Assembly (NCBI GenBank): GCA_024280015.1
Contig: JAJRQY010000138.1
Location: 1-64,000 of the forward strand
From: Actinomycetes bacterium
GTDB lineage: Bacteria; Actinomycetota; Acidimicrobiia; Acidimicrobiales; SZUA-35
DNA length: 64,000 nucleotides
Reading direction: 5' to 3'
Both the position numbers and the translations under genes were made by a program. Shown here piece by piece: positions 50,318 to 60,151 of the stretch. Each line of letters starts with the position of its first letter. Position 1 is the first letter of the stretch. The notes under the pieces were generated by a model. The model had not been told where the DNA came from, did no database searches, and worked only from the letters and a program-made list of their open reading frames with translations.

Positions 50318-52461
50318 GCGTCAAGACAGCGAGTCAGATCCCGACCCCGATCAAGACAGTGCTGGTGGCAAACCGCGGGGAGATCGCCCGCCGAGTGTTT
50401 GCGACCGCGCATGCCATGGGCATGCACTGCGTCGCTGTCTACGTTGATGCCGACAGCGACGCTCCCTTTGTTCGAGACGCCGACCAAGCAGTAAGGCTGC
50501 CGGATTACTACCTCAGCGGGTCAGCGATTATTGCTGCCGCCAAACGAACCGGTGCCGACGCCATCCATCCGGGTTATGGCTTCTTGTCCGAGAACGCTGG
50601 CTTCGCTCAAGCCGTCCAAGAAGCAGGCTTGACCTGGGTTGGGCCCTCCCCATCAGTCATCACCGAGATGGGGGACAAGATCCGGGCCAAGGACGCCGCC
50701 CGTGCCGCCGAAGTGCCGGTTCTGCCGTCCTTTGATCTGACTGCCCAGGCCACCACCACAGCAAGCGATACGGAGTATCCCCTCCTGGTCAAGGCTGTCG
50801 CCGGAGGTGGAGGCAAGGGCATGCGCGTGGTCGACTCGCCGGCAGATCTCGCCGACGCTGTTGCCTCAGCCCAACGCGAAGCCCTCAAATCGTTCGGCGA
50901 TGAGCGGGTATTCTTGGAACGCTATATCGCCAACTCGCGCCACATCGAAATCCAGATTCTGGGAGACAACCACGGCAATCTGGTACATCTGGGCGAACGG
51001 GAATGCTCAATCCAGCGCCGCCACCAGAAGATCATTGAAGAGTCACCATCCCCCGCCATCGACAGCGAGTTGCGTCAGGCCATGGCGATGGCATCGCTAC
51101 GGCTGGCCGCCTCCCTCAACTATTCCTCCACCGGCACCGTCGAATTCCTAGTGGATGATGACAGCAACGAGTTCTACTTCTTGGAAGTCAATACCCGACT
51201 CCAAGTTGAACATCCAGTAACCGAGGCCGTCACCGGAGTCGACCTGGTGCGTGAGCAATTGCGTGTCGCAGCGGGGGAACCACTTAGCTTCGGTCAATCC
51301 GACCTCGGATTCTCCGGTCATGCCATCGAGGCCCGACTCTACGCTGAGGATCCGGCCAACAACTTCCTGCCTGCGACCGGCCAACTGGATGCCTTTGAAC
51401 CATCCGGTGATTCCTCACTTCGTTGGGACTTTGGGGTGGAGCAAGGTTCGGTGGTCGGCGTCGAATTCGATCCCATGCTGGGCAAGGTGATCGCTCACGC
51501 CGACACCCGTACCGAAGCTGCCGCCCGGCTGTCCCATGGTTTGGAGCAACTCCACCTGGGTGGGGCAATAACCAATCGAGACTTCCTGGTCGCCACCCTG
51601 CGAACCGGGGCCTTCCTATCCGGGGCGACCACCACCGACTTCATCCAGCGGGTGCAACCATCAACGGCAACTCCCGCAAGCGACGAAGACATTCGGTTCG
51701 CCGCCATAGCCGGAGCACTCTGGATCCAGGGAGGCAATGCGGCCACCGCCACTGTTCTGTCCCGGGTGCCAAGTGGCTGGCGAAATGCCCGCCTTCCCAT
51801 GGAACAAACCACCCTTCGGCTGCAATCGAGCACCGACACAACCGTTCCTAACCCGGCCAGCACCAACTCTGAGGTTGGCAGCATTGAAATGGACAGCGCA
51901 GAGGTCGACCACACCGAAGCGACGATCGAGGTTCACTACCGTCGGCAGCGGACTCGGACAGGGCGCCCAGAAAGCTTCACCATCGGCGAGAGCCCATCGT
52001 CCCCAGCTCGAACCGCCACAGTTCACCGCTGGGGGACCGACGCCATCGATGTTGAACTTGATGGCCTTCGGCGCACCGCACGGGTAACGAGAGCCACCAA
52101 GTCCAAGCCGAACAGCACCACCGACCAGCTCCATGTTCAAACACCGTCCACCACCCTGACCTTCTCCGTTGTCCCAAGATTCACGACTCCCAACAGCGAA
52201 GAGAAGTCCCTGGGCGTTGATGGCGGATTGGTGGCCCCCATGCCTGGCTCGGTCCTTGAGGTGCGGGTAGCTCCCGGCGACATGGTGAGCGCCGGCCAGG
52301 TGGTGCTGGTGCTGGAGGCCATGAAGATGGAACATCAAATCACCGCACCAATCGCAGGTCAGATCGACGAGGTGCGGGTGGCCATTGGTCAACAGGTTGA
52401 ACTCGGCTTAGTGATGGTGACCATGCGGCCAGACGAAGCCAACACAGAAGAAGCCTCATGA
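50314..52461 (+). CDS. accA: Acyl-CoA carboxylase, biotin carboxylase/biotin carrier (alpha) subunit
   Basis: A 715-residue biotin-dependent alpha subunit. Biotin carboxylase (about 10-450) shows VLVANRGEIARRVFATAH, LVKAVAGGGGKGMRVVDS, FLEVNTRLQVEHPVTE and AVTGVDLVREQLRVAAGE. The C-terminal carrier domain has VLEAMKMEHQITAP, whose Lys is the biotin site. The middle part (about 480-640) is the BT linker. GTG 50314 shares GTGA with the beta stop. The Mtb-like accA2/accD2 pair or the Pseudomonas Atu/Liu alpha subunits are the nearest models. Confidence 0.93.
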   Translation: MSVKTASQIPTPIKTVLVANRGEIARRVFATAHAMGMHCVAVYVDADSDAPFVRDADQAVRLPDYYLSGSAIIAAAKRTGADAIHPGYGFLSENAGFAQAVQEAGLTWVGPSPSVITEMGDKIRAKDAARAAEVPVLPSFDLTAQATTTASDTEYPLLVKAVAGGGGKGMRVVDSPADLADAVASAQREALKSFGDERVFLERYIANSRHIEIQILGDNHGNLVHLGERECSIQRRHQKIIEESPSPAIDSELRQAMAMASLRLAASLNYSSTGTVEFLVDDDSNEFYFLEVNTRLQVEHPVTEAVTGVDLVREQLRVAAGEPLSFGQSDLGFSGHAIEARLYAEDPANNFLPATGQLDAFEPSGDSSLRWDFGVEQGSVVGVEFDPMLGKVIAHADTRTEAAARLSHGLEQLHLGGAITNRDFLVATLRTGAFLSGATTTDFIQRVQPSTATPASDEDIRFAAIAGALWIQGGNAATATVLSRVPSGWRNARLPMEQTTLRLQSSTDTTVPNPASTNSEVGSIEMDSAEVDHTEATIEVHYRRQRTRTGRPESFTIGESPSSPARTATVHRWGTDAIDVELDGLRRTARVTRATKSKPNSTTDQLHVQTPSTTLTFSVVPRFTTPNSEEKSLGVDGGLVAPMPGSVLEVRVAPGDMVSAGQVVLVLEAMKMEHQITAPIAGQIDEVRVAIGQQVELGLVMVTMRPDEANTEEAS

Positions 52462-54278
52462 GCGACCCCATCCGGATTGCCAACTGCTCCGGCTTCTACG
52501 GAGATCGCCTGAGCGCTGCGGTCGAGATGGTGGAAGGCGGCCCTATTGATGTTCTGACCGGCGATTGGCTGGCCGAGCTCACCATGCTCATTCTGGCTCG
52601 GACCCAGGCCAAACATCCGGGCGGCGGCTACGCCCGAACCTTTGTGACCCAGATGGAACAGACCATGGGAACCTGTCTGGATAAGGGCATCAAGGTGGTC
52701 AGCAACGCCGGAGGGTTGGACCCAGATCATTGCGCCGAAGCGATCGCAGAAGTGGCCGACAAGCTGGGTCTTGCCCCCAAGATCGCCTACGTCACTGGCG
52801 ACAACCTGCTTGGACGATTGGATGAACTGGCCGCGGCTGGCGTCGGCCTCGAGCACTTCGAAACCGGTGAGCCTCTACTCAGCGATCCACAATCGAACTC
52901 CCGTTTCATCAGCGCCAATGCCTACCTGGGCTGTTGGGGCATCGTCGAAGCCCTCAAGCAGGGAGCCGACATCGTCGTCACCGGTCGAGTCACCGATGCC
53001 GCCGTTGTCTGCGGACCGGCCGCTTGGCATCATGGTTGGGGCAGAGAGGATTGGGATCAACTTGCTGGTGCTGTGGTTGCTGGCCACATCATCGAATGCG
53101 GCACCCAGGCGACCGGTGGCAACTATTCCTTCTTCACCGAGATCGACGACCTGATCCACCCTGGCTTTCCCTGGGCCGAGATCGCCGCTGATGGCTCAAG
53201 CATTATTGGTAAGCATGAGCAAACCGGTGGTGTAGTTTCGGTCGGAACCGTGACCTCCCAACTGCTCTATGAAATCGGCGGGCCTGCCTACCTCGGTCCC
53301 GACGTCACCGCCCGGTTTGACACCATCACCGTCGAGGAACTTGACACAGACCGGGTGTTGGTTTCTGGCACCAAAGGAGAGCCACCGCCCGAAACCTTGA
53401 AGGTGGCCATGAATGAACTGGGCGGCTACCGACAGGACCTCAGTGTCGCCCTGGTCGGCCTAGACATCCAAGCAAAAGCAGCCCTGGTCGATGAGGCTTT
53501 CTGGGCCGCCTGCCCGTATGCGCCTGAGGACTTCGACAGTGTGATCACCCGGATTGAGCGAACCGAGAAGTCTGACCCGAACAGCAACGAAGAAGCAGTT
53601 GGCCAATGGCGACTCACCCTCAAAGACTCAGACAAGAACAAGGTTGGACGAGCCGTCTCCAACGCCATGATCGAGCTGGCTCTAGCCACTATCCCCGGCT
53701 TCTACGGAACCAGCGGTGGCCCCGGCGCAGCCAAACCATACGGCGTCTATCGCCCAGCCATCATTCCCGCCAACCTCGTTCCCCAGTTCGTCACCCTGTT
53801 GGGCAGGTCCGGCGACAAGTCCTCCGCCACCATCGAGTCTCGACCAGCAGGTCAGCCCAGCAATCAGGTGGCAACAAGTCCAATCGTTCCTCTTCCCGAC
53901 CCAACAGTTGGTTATCCCACGGGTCCAACCAGGATGGCCCCGATCGGCGAAGTGCTAGGAGCGCGCTCGGGGGACAAGGGTGGCAACGCCAACCTCGGAT
54001 TGTTCGCCCGTAACCAACAGGCCTTCGTCTGGATGCATGAGGTTTTCACCGTGGCCAAGATCAAACAGCTCTTGCCCGAGGCCGCAGAACTCCAGGTCGA
54101 ACGCTTCTCCTTGCCCGGCCTCTTGTCAATCAACTTTGTCCTCCATGGCTTGCTGGAAGAGGGAGTGGCTGCCAGCAGCCGACGCGACAGTCAAGCTAAA
54201 AGCCTGGGGGAATGGCTACGAGCCCGAGTGGTGGACATCCCCGAGACTCTCCTACCCACCATCAAAACCGAAAGCTGA
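52458..54278 (+). CDS. atuA: AtuA-family (DUF1446) protein of acyclic terpene-type catabolism
   Basis: A 606-residue protein beginning IRIANCSGFYGDRLSAAVEMVEGGPIDVLTGDWLAELTML, the DUF1446/AtuA N-terminus, with GNTRFISANAYLG-like NSRFISANAYLGCWGI and TGRVTDAAVVCGPAAWHHGW. The C-terminal part (about 485-600) is the AtuA C-terminal-like domain (APIGEVLGARSGDKGGNANLGLFARN). AtuA is required for citronellol/geraniol use in Pseudomonas, but its reaction is not known. It overlaps the alpha subunit by 4 nt, which argues it acts with that carboxylase, for example on its product. Confidence 0.88.
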   Translation: MSDPIRIANCSGFYGDRLSAAVEMVEGGPIDVLTGDWLAELTMLILARTQAKHPGGGYARTFVTQMEQTMGTCLDKGIKVVSNAGGLDPDHCAEAIAEVADKLGLAPKIAYVTGDNLLGRLDELAAAGVGLEHFETGEPLLSDPQSNSRFISANAYLGCWGIVEALKQGADIVVTGRVTDAAVVCGPAAWHHGWGREDWDQLAGAVVAGHIIECGTQATGGNYSFFTEIDDLIHPGFPWAEIAADGSSIIGKHEQTGGVVSVGTVTSQLLYEIGGPAYLGPDVTARFDTITVEELDTDRVLVSGTKGEPPPETLKVAMNELGGYRQDLSVALVGLDIQAKAALVDEAFWAACPYAPEDFDSVITRIERTEKSDPNSNEEAVGQWRLTLKDSDKNKVGRAVSNAMIELALATIPGFYGTSGGPGAAKPYGVYRPAIIPANLVPQFVTLLGRSGDKSSATIESRPAGQPSNQVATSPIVPLPDPTVGYPTGPTRMAPIGEVLGARSGDKGGNANLGLFARNQQAFVWMHEVFTVAKIKQLLPEAAELQVERFSLPGLLSINFVLHGLLEEGVAASSRRDSQAKSLGEWLRARVVDIPETLLPTIKTES

Positions 54279-54283
54279 CCTCC

Positions 54284-55420
54284 ATGCAAACTCGCATCAC
54301 CGAACTGTTCGGTATTGACGTTCCTATCCTGGCCTTCAGCCACTGTCGAGACGTGGTTGCCGCCGTCTGCAAGGCCGGCGGCATGGGAGTACTGGGAGCC
54401 GTGGCCCATACTCCCGAACAGTTGGAAATTGATCTGGACTGGATCGAAGACGAGATCGGCGACCGACCCTATGGCGTTGACCTCATCATCCCGGCCAAGT
54501 ACGCCGGGTCCGAAGAAGGTGGTATCACCCCGGAAAAGCTTGAGGCTCTGATACCTCCGGGCCACCGCGAGTTCCTGCAAGACATTCTGGACCGCTATGA
54601 GGTTCCCGAGCTTCCTGATGATGATGCCTCCGGCGGGTACAGCAGCAGTGCCAACGGAGCGATCTTCTCCAACGATCGGGCCGAACCCCAACTCGACATT
54701 GCCCTCGCTCATCGTGCGGTCTTCATCGTCAATGCGCTTGGGCCTCCGCCCGAACACATGATCAAGCGCTGCAAGGAAGAGGGGCGACTCATTGGTGCTC
54801 TTGCTGGAAAGGCCCAGCACGCGCAGCGGCATCAGCTGGCTGGAGTTGACGTGATCATTGCTCAAGGAACCGAGGCGGGAGGCCACACCGGCGAGATTGC
54901 TTCCATGGTCCTGATCCCCGAGATCGTTGATGCCGTCGATGTGCCCGTGCTAGGGGCGGGTGGCATTGGTCGAGGCCGCCAGATGGCTGCCGCCATGGCC
55001 CTTGGAGCCGAAGGGGTTTGGTGCGGCTCGGTCTGGCTCACCACCGAAGAAGCCGAAACTCACCCTGTGGTCAAGGAGAAGTTCCTGGCTGCCTCCTCCA
55101 GCGACACGGTTCGTTCTCGGTCCATTACCGGCAAGCCGGCCCGCCAACTCAAGACCGCTTGGACTGAGGAGTGGGACAACCCGGATACCCCAATGCCGTT
55201 GGGCATGCCCATCCAGCCCGCACTCATTGCCAAGGCTCAGGTCCGAATCAACCGGGCTGCCCACCAGAAGGGCTCGGGCGCAGAACAACTGGCCAACTAC
55301 TTTGTTGGTCAGATCGTTGGCGACATGAACAAGTCCAAGCCAGCAGCCCAGGTTGTCTACGACATGATGGAAGAGTTCATCGAAGCAACCGAGAGTCTGG
55401 CCAAGCAGCTGGAGGTGTAG
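54284..55420 (+). CDS. Nitronate monooxygenase-family flavoprotein
   Basis: A 378-residue FMN protein of the nitronate monooxygenase (2-nitropropane dioxygenase) family: MQTRITELFGIDVPILAFSHCRDVVAAVCKAGGMGVLGAV, then DVIIAQGTEAGGHTGEIASMVLIPEIVDAVDVPVLGAGGIGRGRQMAAAMALGAEGVWCGSVWL, which forms the FMN phosphate site. Family members oxidise alkyl nitronates or act as enoyl-type reductases. It starts 5 nt after atuA and is part of the operon. Its role with a carboxylase is not known; nitro compounds are possible. Confidence 0.85.
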   Translation: MQTRITELFGIDVPILAFSHCRDVVAAVCKAGGMGVLGAVAHTPEQLEIDLDWIEDEIGDRPYGVDLIIPAKYAGSEEGGITPEKLEALIPPGHREFLQDILDRYEVPELPDDDASGGYSSSANGAIFSNDRAEPQLDIALAHRAVFIVNALGPPPEHMIKRCKEEGRLIGALAGKAQHAQRHQLAGVDVIIAQGTEAGGHTGEIASMVLIPEIVDAVDVPVLGAGGIGRGRQMAAAMALGAEGVWCGSVWLTTEEAETHPVVKEKFLAASSSDTVRSRSITGKPARQLKTAWTEEWDNPDTPMPLGMPIQPALIAKAQVRINRAAHQKGSGAEQLANYFVGQIVGDMNKSKPAAQVVYDMMEEFIEATESLAKQLEV

Positions 55421-55423
55421 ACC

Positions 55424-56662
55424 ATGGACTTTGACTTCCCAGCCGATGACGATCCTCGACGCCTCAAGGTCCGGGATTGGATCAAGGACAATCCCATACC
55501 AACTGGCCGTGAGCTTTCCAAAGCTGGCTATGTGGTCCCCCATTGGCCAGCCCCTTATGGGCTGGATGCCGACCCGATGGAACAGATCGTCATCGCCGAA
55601 GAACTTCGGGCAGCCGGGATCAGCAAACCGGCCAACGACATCGGTATCGGCTGGGCCGCTCCAACCATCGCCCTCGCTGGGACCGAGGAACAGAAGGACC
55701 GCTACCTGCCCAAGATCTTCAGCGGAGAAGAACGTTGGTGTCAGATGTTTTCTGAACCCGATGCTGGCTCAGACCTGGCCAACCTGGCTACCCGAGCAGT
55801 GCGAGACGGGGACGAGTACATCATCAATGGCTCCAAGACTTGGACCAGCGGCGGCCATCACTCCCAGTTCGGAATCCTGATCGCACGGACTAACCCAGAT
55901 GCGCCAAAACACAAGGGCATCAGCTACTTCATCTGCCCCACCGATCTACCGGGCCTCACCATGTCGCCGATCATCGACATGACAACAGCCCACTCGTTCA
56001 ACGAGGTCTTCTTCGACGACGTCCGATTGCCAGCCTCAATGCTGGTCGGGGAGGAGGGCGAGGGCTGGCGCCTCACCAAGGTCACGCTGGCCAATGAACG
56101 GGTGAGCTTGTCTTCGGCCGGTTCGCTATGGGGGCATGGTCCTACAACGCAGATGCTAATGGACCTCATTCGAGCTAGCGGTGGAATTGATGATCCCATC
56201 CTTCGTCAGCAGGCAGCCAATACCTATATCGAAGGTGAAGTTCTGCGGCTCAACCGGCTACGAACCCTGAGCGCACAACTGGCCGGTAGAACGCCAGGTC
56301 CCGAGGCCTCAATCCAGAAGATCATGGCTGACGAGCACGGCCAACACGTGATGGAACTAGCCAAGGCCTTGGTAGGAAGCAACGGCATGCTTGCCGGTTC
56401 TGGGCCAGCGGGACCCTTACCCGCTGATGGTTCTCGAGGAGCAACAGAGGTCAACCGAACGGCGAATGCGACTGTCCCTTGGTCGGGTCAAGCTGCCATC
56501 GACCCGGTTTGGCACTATGGCTACCTGTTTGCCCCTGCACTCACTCTCGGCGGCGGCACCTTTGCCGTGCAACGAAACATTATCGGCGAGATGGTGCTTG
56601 GTCTCAACCGGGAACCGAACTTGGAAAAGGGTCTGACCTGGTCTGAGGCGCGTCGGAAGTGA
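55424..56662 (+). CDS. Acyl-CoA dehydrogenase
   Basis: A 412-residue acyl-CoA dehydrogenase: FSEPDAGSDLANLATRAVRDGDEYIINGSKTWTSGGHHSQFGILIARTN for FAD contact, then FNEVFFDDVRLPASMLVGEEGEGWRLTKVTLANERVSL. It would make the enoyl-CoA needed by the carboxylase, such as citronellyl-CoA to geranyl-CoA or isovaleryl-CoA to methylcrotonyl-CoA. It is 3 nt after the monooxygenase gene. The chain length is not known. Confidence 0.9.
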   Translation: MDFDFPADDDPRRLKVRDWIKDNPIPTGRELSKAGYVVPHWPAPYGLDADPMEQIVIAEELRAAGISKPANDIGIGWAAPTIALAGTEEQKDRYLPKIFSGEERWCQMFSEPDAGSDLANLATRAVRDGDEYIINGSKTWTSGGHHSQFGILIARTNPDAPKHKGISYFICPTDLPGLTMSPIIDMTTAHSFNEVFFDDVRLPASMLVGEEGEGWRLTKVTLANERVSLSSAGSLWGHGPTTQMLMDLIRASGGIDDPILRQQAANTYIEGEVLRLNRLRTLSAQLAGRTPGPEASIQKIMADEHGQHVMELAKALVGSNGMLAGSGPAGPLPADGSRGATEVNRTANATVPWSGQAAIDPVWHYGYLFAPALTLGGGTFAVQRNIIGEMVLGLNREPNLEKGLTWSEARRK

Positions 56663-57357
56663 CTTCGTCACCGGCCACTACGTCCCAGACACTGGCCAGA
56701 CCTGAGCTGTCACGAGCAAAGGCCAGCGAACTGGAGCGACGTCTTCAAGCTGTGCGACGGCCACAACCCGTCTTGTCTCGAGATGCCGAGGCTGACCTTA
56801 CCAACCGTCAACGAGAAATTCTCGACCAGCTTGGTGAGATCTTCCATCACGGATTTTCATCGCTCACCATGGCCGACCTGGCTTCGCGTCTCGGTTGCTC
56901 GCTGCGCACTCTCTACAGCCTGGCTCCAAGCAGAGATGAACTGGTCATGGTTGTCGTCGATCGAAACCTCTGGAAAACTGGTCGCCAAGCAATGGCTGCC
57001 ATTGAGCCACACATGGCACCGATGGAAGCGTTGAGGGCCTATCTCGGAGCAGCCAACCTGGCGGTGGAGAACACAACTCAGGCCTTCGCCACCGATACGG
57101 TAAACATGGCCGAATGGTCCGATCTCGGCTTGGCTCACACCAACTATCTCATCGCGGTAACCAGTTCTGTTTTGGGGATGGCTCAAGAGATCGGCGAAAT
57201 TGGCAATGTCGACATCGCAGCTGTAGCCCACGTCATCGCCGGACTCGGCCGCACCTTCGCAAATCCCGACATGATCTCCGCAATTCGATCTACGCCAACC
57301 GAAGCAGCAAATGAGGTGCTGGACCTCTTCCTGGTCGGACTGGCAGCAGGGGTTTAA
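56659..57357 (+). CDS. TetR-family regulator of the carboxylase operon
   Basis: A 232-residue TetR protein with an approximately 45-residue N-terminal extension. The helix-turn-helix is SLTMADLASRLGCSLRTLYSLAPSRDELVMVVVDRNLW. GTG 56659 shares GTGA with the acyl-CoA dehydrogenase stop. As the last gene of the operon it most likely regulates that operon through the dyad near 48634; its inducer may be an acyl-CoA intermediate. Confidence 0.85.
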   Translation: MTSSPATTSQTLARPELSRAKASELERRLQAVRRPQPVLSRDAEADLTNRQREILDQLGEIFHHGFSSLTMADLASRLGCSLRTLYSLAPSRDELVMVVVDRNLWKTGRQAMAAIEPHMAPMEALRAYLGAANLAVENTTQAFATDTVNMAEWSDLGLAHTNYLIAVTSSVLGMAQEIGEIGNVDIAAVAHVIAGLGRTFANPDMISAIRSTPTEAANEVLDLFLVGLAAGV

Positions 57358-57443
57358 GCCAGTCTCTGTGTCTCGACTTCGCACGGCCAGCGCGAGGAAA
57401 CCCCATCCAGTGGTCAGCACCCGTCTATACCTATAGTGACTGA

Positions 57444-58478
57444 ATGCAGACTCAAGAGCACGAAACCCCCTCGGAGTATGGTGCGGCCTACTACACGAAC
57501 TATTTCGGCGGACGTTACGAGAGGTCCAGCGAATGGCTGAACTTCTTCGGTGGGGTTGCAGACAGGATCGTCACTTCGCTCCGCCCGCAATCGACCATGG
57601 ATGTTGGCTGCGCCTACGGCTTTCTGGTTGAGGCCCTAGCCAAGCGGGGAGTCAATGCCGCGGGAATTGACTTCTCTGATTACGCCATCAGCCAGGTCCA
57701 TGAGTCGGTGACCGAAACATGCTCGGTGAGGTCAGCAACCGAGCCACTCGGAACAACCTACGATCTCATCACCTGTATCGAGGTCTTGGAGCACATCTCT
57801 GCGCCGGATGCACAGCTCGCCATTGCCAATATGGCTCAGGCCACGGACCAGATTCTTCTATCTTCCACTCCACAAGACTTCGAAGAGCCGACGCATATTA
57901 ATGTGCAACCTGTCGAATACTGGGCCCAGCTCTTCGCGGAGCAGGGGTTCTTTCGAGACCTGAATTTCGACGCAACCTTTCTCACCCCGTGGGCCGTCCT
58001 GTTCCGTCGTGAAGACACCTCACTACCTCGAGTCGTCGTCGGCTACGAGCGGGAACTGTTTCGGACCCGTTTGGAGCGAACGGAACTCCGCAAGGAGACA
58101 AAGCGTCTCTGGGCTCTGCTAGAGGATGGCCCGCTGGCTCCGGTGGATGAACCAACCGACATTGCTGTACTTCGGTCTGAGCGAGACGAGCTGCTATCCC
58201 AGATCGAAGCCGTCACTCAAGATCTCTGGTCGGCCCGTGATGCAATTCAGGGTGCGATAGCGGCCAAAGGTTCGGCCAAGGGCCATCTAGCGCTCAGCCA
58301 GATGGAAGTCTCTTCCTTGAGAGCAGAACACGAGGAGTGGGAGAAAACAATTTACGTCGTGCACGAGGAGCTTCATGCGGCTAAAGAAGAGCTCAAGCGG
58401 ATCAAGTCTTCGCGTGCCTGGCAGCTCTCCCAAGGGGCGACGCTAGCGGCGAAGGGCAAGAGGAAACTCCTCGGATGA
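57444..58478 (+). CDS. SAM-dependent methyltransferase with C-terminal coiled coil
   Basis: A 344-residue protein. The class I methyltransferase part (about 40-190) has TMDVGCAYGFLVEALAKRGVNAAGIDFSDYAI for SAM binding and YDLITCIEVLEHIS. Residues about 205-325 are rich in heptads (for example ERTELRKETKRLWALLE, SLRAEHEEWEKTIYVVHEELHAAKEELKRI), a probable coiled coil, ending with basic residues (KGKRKLLG). A similar tail is common in surface-polysaccharide methyltransferases and glycosyltransferases that span the chain terminus. It overlaps the glycosyltransferase gene by 4 nt. Confidence 0.82.
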   Translation: MQTQEHETPSEYGAAYYTNYFGGRYERSSEWLNFFGGVADRIVTSLRPQSTMDVGCAYGFLVEALAKRGVNAAGIDFSDYAISQVHESVTETCSVRSATEPLGTTYDLITCIEVLEHISAPDAQLAIANMAQATDQILLSSTPQDFEEPTHINVQPVEYWAQLFAEQGFFRDLNFDATFLTPWAVLFRREDTSLPRVVVGYERELFRTRLERTELRKETKRLWALLEDGPLAPVDEPTDIAVLRSERDELLSQIEAVTQDLWSARDAIQGAIAAKGSAKGHLALSQMEVSSLRAEHEEWEKTIYVVHEELHAAKEELKRIKSSRAWQLSQGATLAAKGKRKLLG

Positions 58479-60151
58479 GTGCCCCAATCTTCTCGGTCAT
58501 CATGCCGGTGTGGCATCCCGACCCAACTCACTTGTCGGCGGCTATTGACTCGGTCGTGAATCAAACGACATCCGAGTGGGAACTCATTGCTGTCTGTGAC
58601 GGCCCCCAACCCCCCGAGGTCATGGACGTGCTCGCCTCCGATGATCCGCGGATCATCGTGGTTGAACGACCCGAACAGGGAGGCATCATTGCTGCCTCGG
58701 CTGCCGCCCTTGAGGTAGCAACCGGAGAGTTCATCGCTCTTCTGGACAATGATGACTTACTCTCCCTCGATGCCCTCGGAAGCTGTGCATGGGAACTTAC
58801 TCGTTGGCCCGATGTTGATGTCATGTACACCGATGAAGACAAGCTTGATCTCGAAGGCAACCGGAGGCGGGCATTTTTCAAGCCAGGCTGGTCCCCCGAG
58901 CAGCTTCGCTCCACCATGTACATCGGCCATCTTGGCATGTACCGTCGCGAGCTCGTTCTTGCCGTTGGCGGCTTCCGAAAAGGCTACGACGGGTCCCAGG
59001 ATCATGACCTCGCTCTGCGTGTAACCGAGAAGGCTCGGCGAATCGTCCACGTTCCTCGAATTTGCTACCACTGGCGCGAATCGGAAGGCTCCACCGCCCT
59101 CAATCCCGAATCAAAGGACTGGGCCTATGAAGCTGGTGTTCGCGCCGTGCAAAGTCACTATGACCGCTGCAGCATCCCGGCAGTGGCGCGGCGTCACGAC
59201 CTGATTCCTGGCCTGATCACACTGGACCCAAATCCCGATCACGACTTTGGTTTGGTCAGCATCATCATGCCAACCAGTGGTGGGGCCAAGCTCATCAACG
59301 GTCAGACCCTCACCCTCATCGACAACGCCATCCAATCGGTCCTGGACCGGTCCAGCTATCGAAACTTCGAAATCATCACTGTTCTTGATGCCCAGGGGAC
59401 CGACGACGTCGCGGCCCGAATTACGGCCATTGATCCCGACAAGGTGAAGGTGCTTCGAGACAGTCGACCATTCAACTTCTCCGCAGCCTGCAATCTCGGA
59501 GCAATCAACGCCAAGGGAGAGACCCTCCTCTTCCTCAATGATGACACCCAGGTCATCACCGAGAATTGGCTGGAACGCCTCCTCCTCCACGCCCAACTTC
59601 CCGGTGTTGGTGCCGTTGGTGCATGCCTGGAGTTTCCGGATGGTCGTATCCAGCATGGCGGAGTTGTTCTCCGAAACGGTGGCTGTGCCCACCTCTACGC
59701 CGGAAGCTTCGGAGAGAACCCGGGATACTTCGCCGAACTCGTAATGCCCGTCAATACCTCAGCAATCACCGGGGCCTGCCTCGCTGTTACCAAAGAAAAC
59801 TTCGAATCGGTTGGAGGCTTCACCCTCGAGCTACCTCTCAACTTCAACGATATCGACCTCTGTCTGAAGCTGTTGAGGAACGGCCTTCGGACGGTCTTTG
59901 ACGGGGAGACTCGACTTGTTCACTACGAGTCCACAACCCGTGATCCCATCGTCCACGGCTGGGAGTACGACATCTTCGCTGATCGCTGGTGGAACATCCT
60001 CAGCCATGACCCCTACGACAATCCAAATCGAGCAAAGACGCCGGATGCCTCAGTCAATCCACCGGACACGCTGGTAAAGCTGCGGGAACTCAGGCATCAG
60101 GTCTATCACGGTCGCCCATGGCCCCTCGGCCCTCCCGTATTCAACGACTAG
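58475..60151 (+). CDS. Two-domain family 2 glycosyltransferase
   Basis: A 558-residue protein with two GT-A domains. Domain 1 (about 5-260) starts FSVIMPVWHPDPTHLSAAIDSV and has the nucleotide-sugar motif ALLDNDDLLSLDAL and TDEDK. Domain 2 (about 265-540) starts LVSIIMPTSGGAKLINGQTLTLI and has FLNDDTQVITENWLERLL. The DXD-type motifs are D-N-D-D and N-D-D-T. It builds a polysaccharide chain; the nearby methyltransferase and ABC exporter support O-antigen or capsule work. Confidence 0.88.
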   Translation: MSAPIFSVIMPVWHPDPTHLSAAIDSVVNQTTSEWELIAVCDGPQPPEVMDVLASDDPRIIVVERPEQGGIIAASAAALEVATGEFIALLDNDDLLSLDALGSCAWELTRWPDVDVMYTDEDKLDLEGNRRRAFFKPGWSPEQLRSTMYIGHLGMYRRELVLAVGGFRKGYDGSQDHDLALRVTEKARRIVHVPRICYHWRESEGSTALNPESKDWAYEAGVRAVQSHYDRCSIPAVARRHDLIPGLITLDPNPDHDFGLVSIIMPTSGGAKLINGQTLTLIDNAIQSVLDRSSYRNFEIITVLDAQGTDDVAARITAIDPDKVKVLRDSRPFNFSAACNLGAINAKGETLLFLNDDTQVITENWLERLLLHAQLPGVGAVGACLEFPDGRIQHGGVVLRNGGCAHLYAGSFGENPGYFAELVMPVNTSAITGACLAVTKENFESVGGFTLELPLNFNDIDLCLKLLRNGLRTVFDGETRLVHYESTTRDPIVHGWEYDIFADRWWNILSHDPYDNPNRAKTPDASVNPPDTLVKLRELRHQVYHGRPWPLGPPVFND

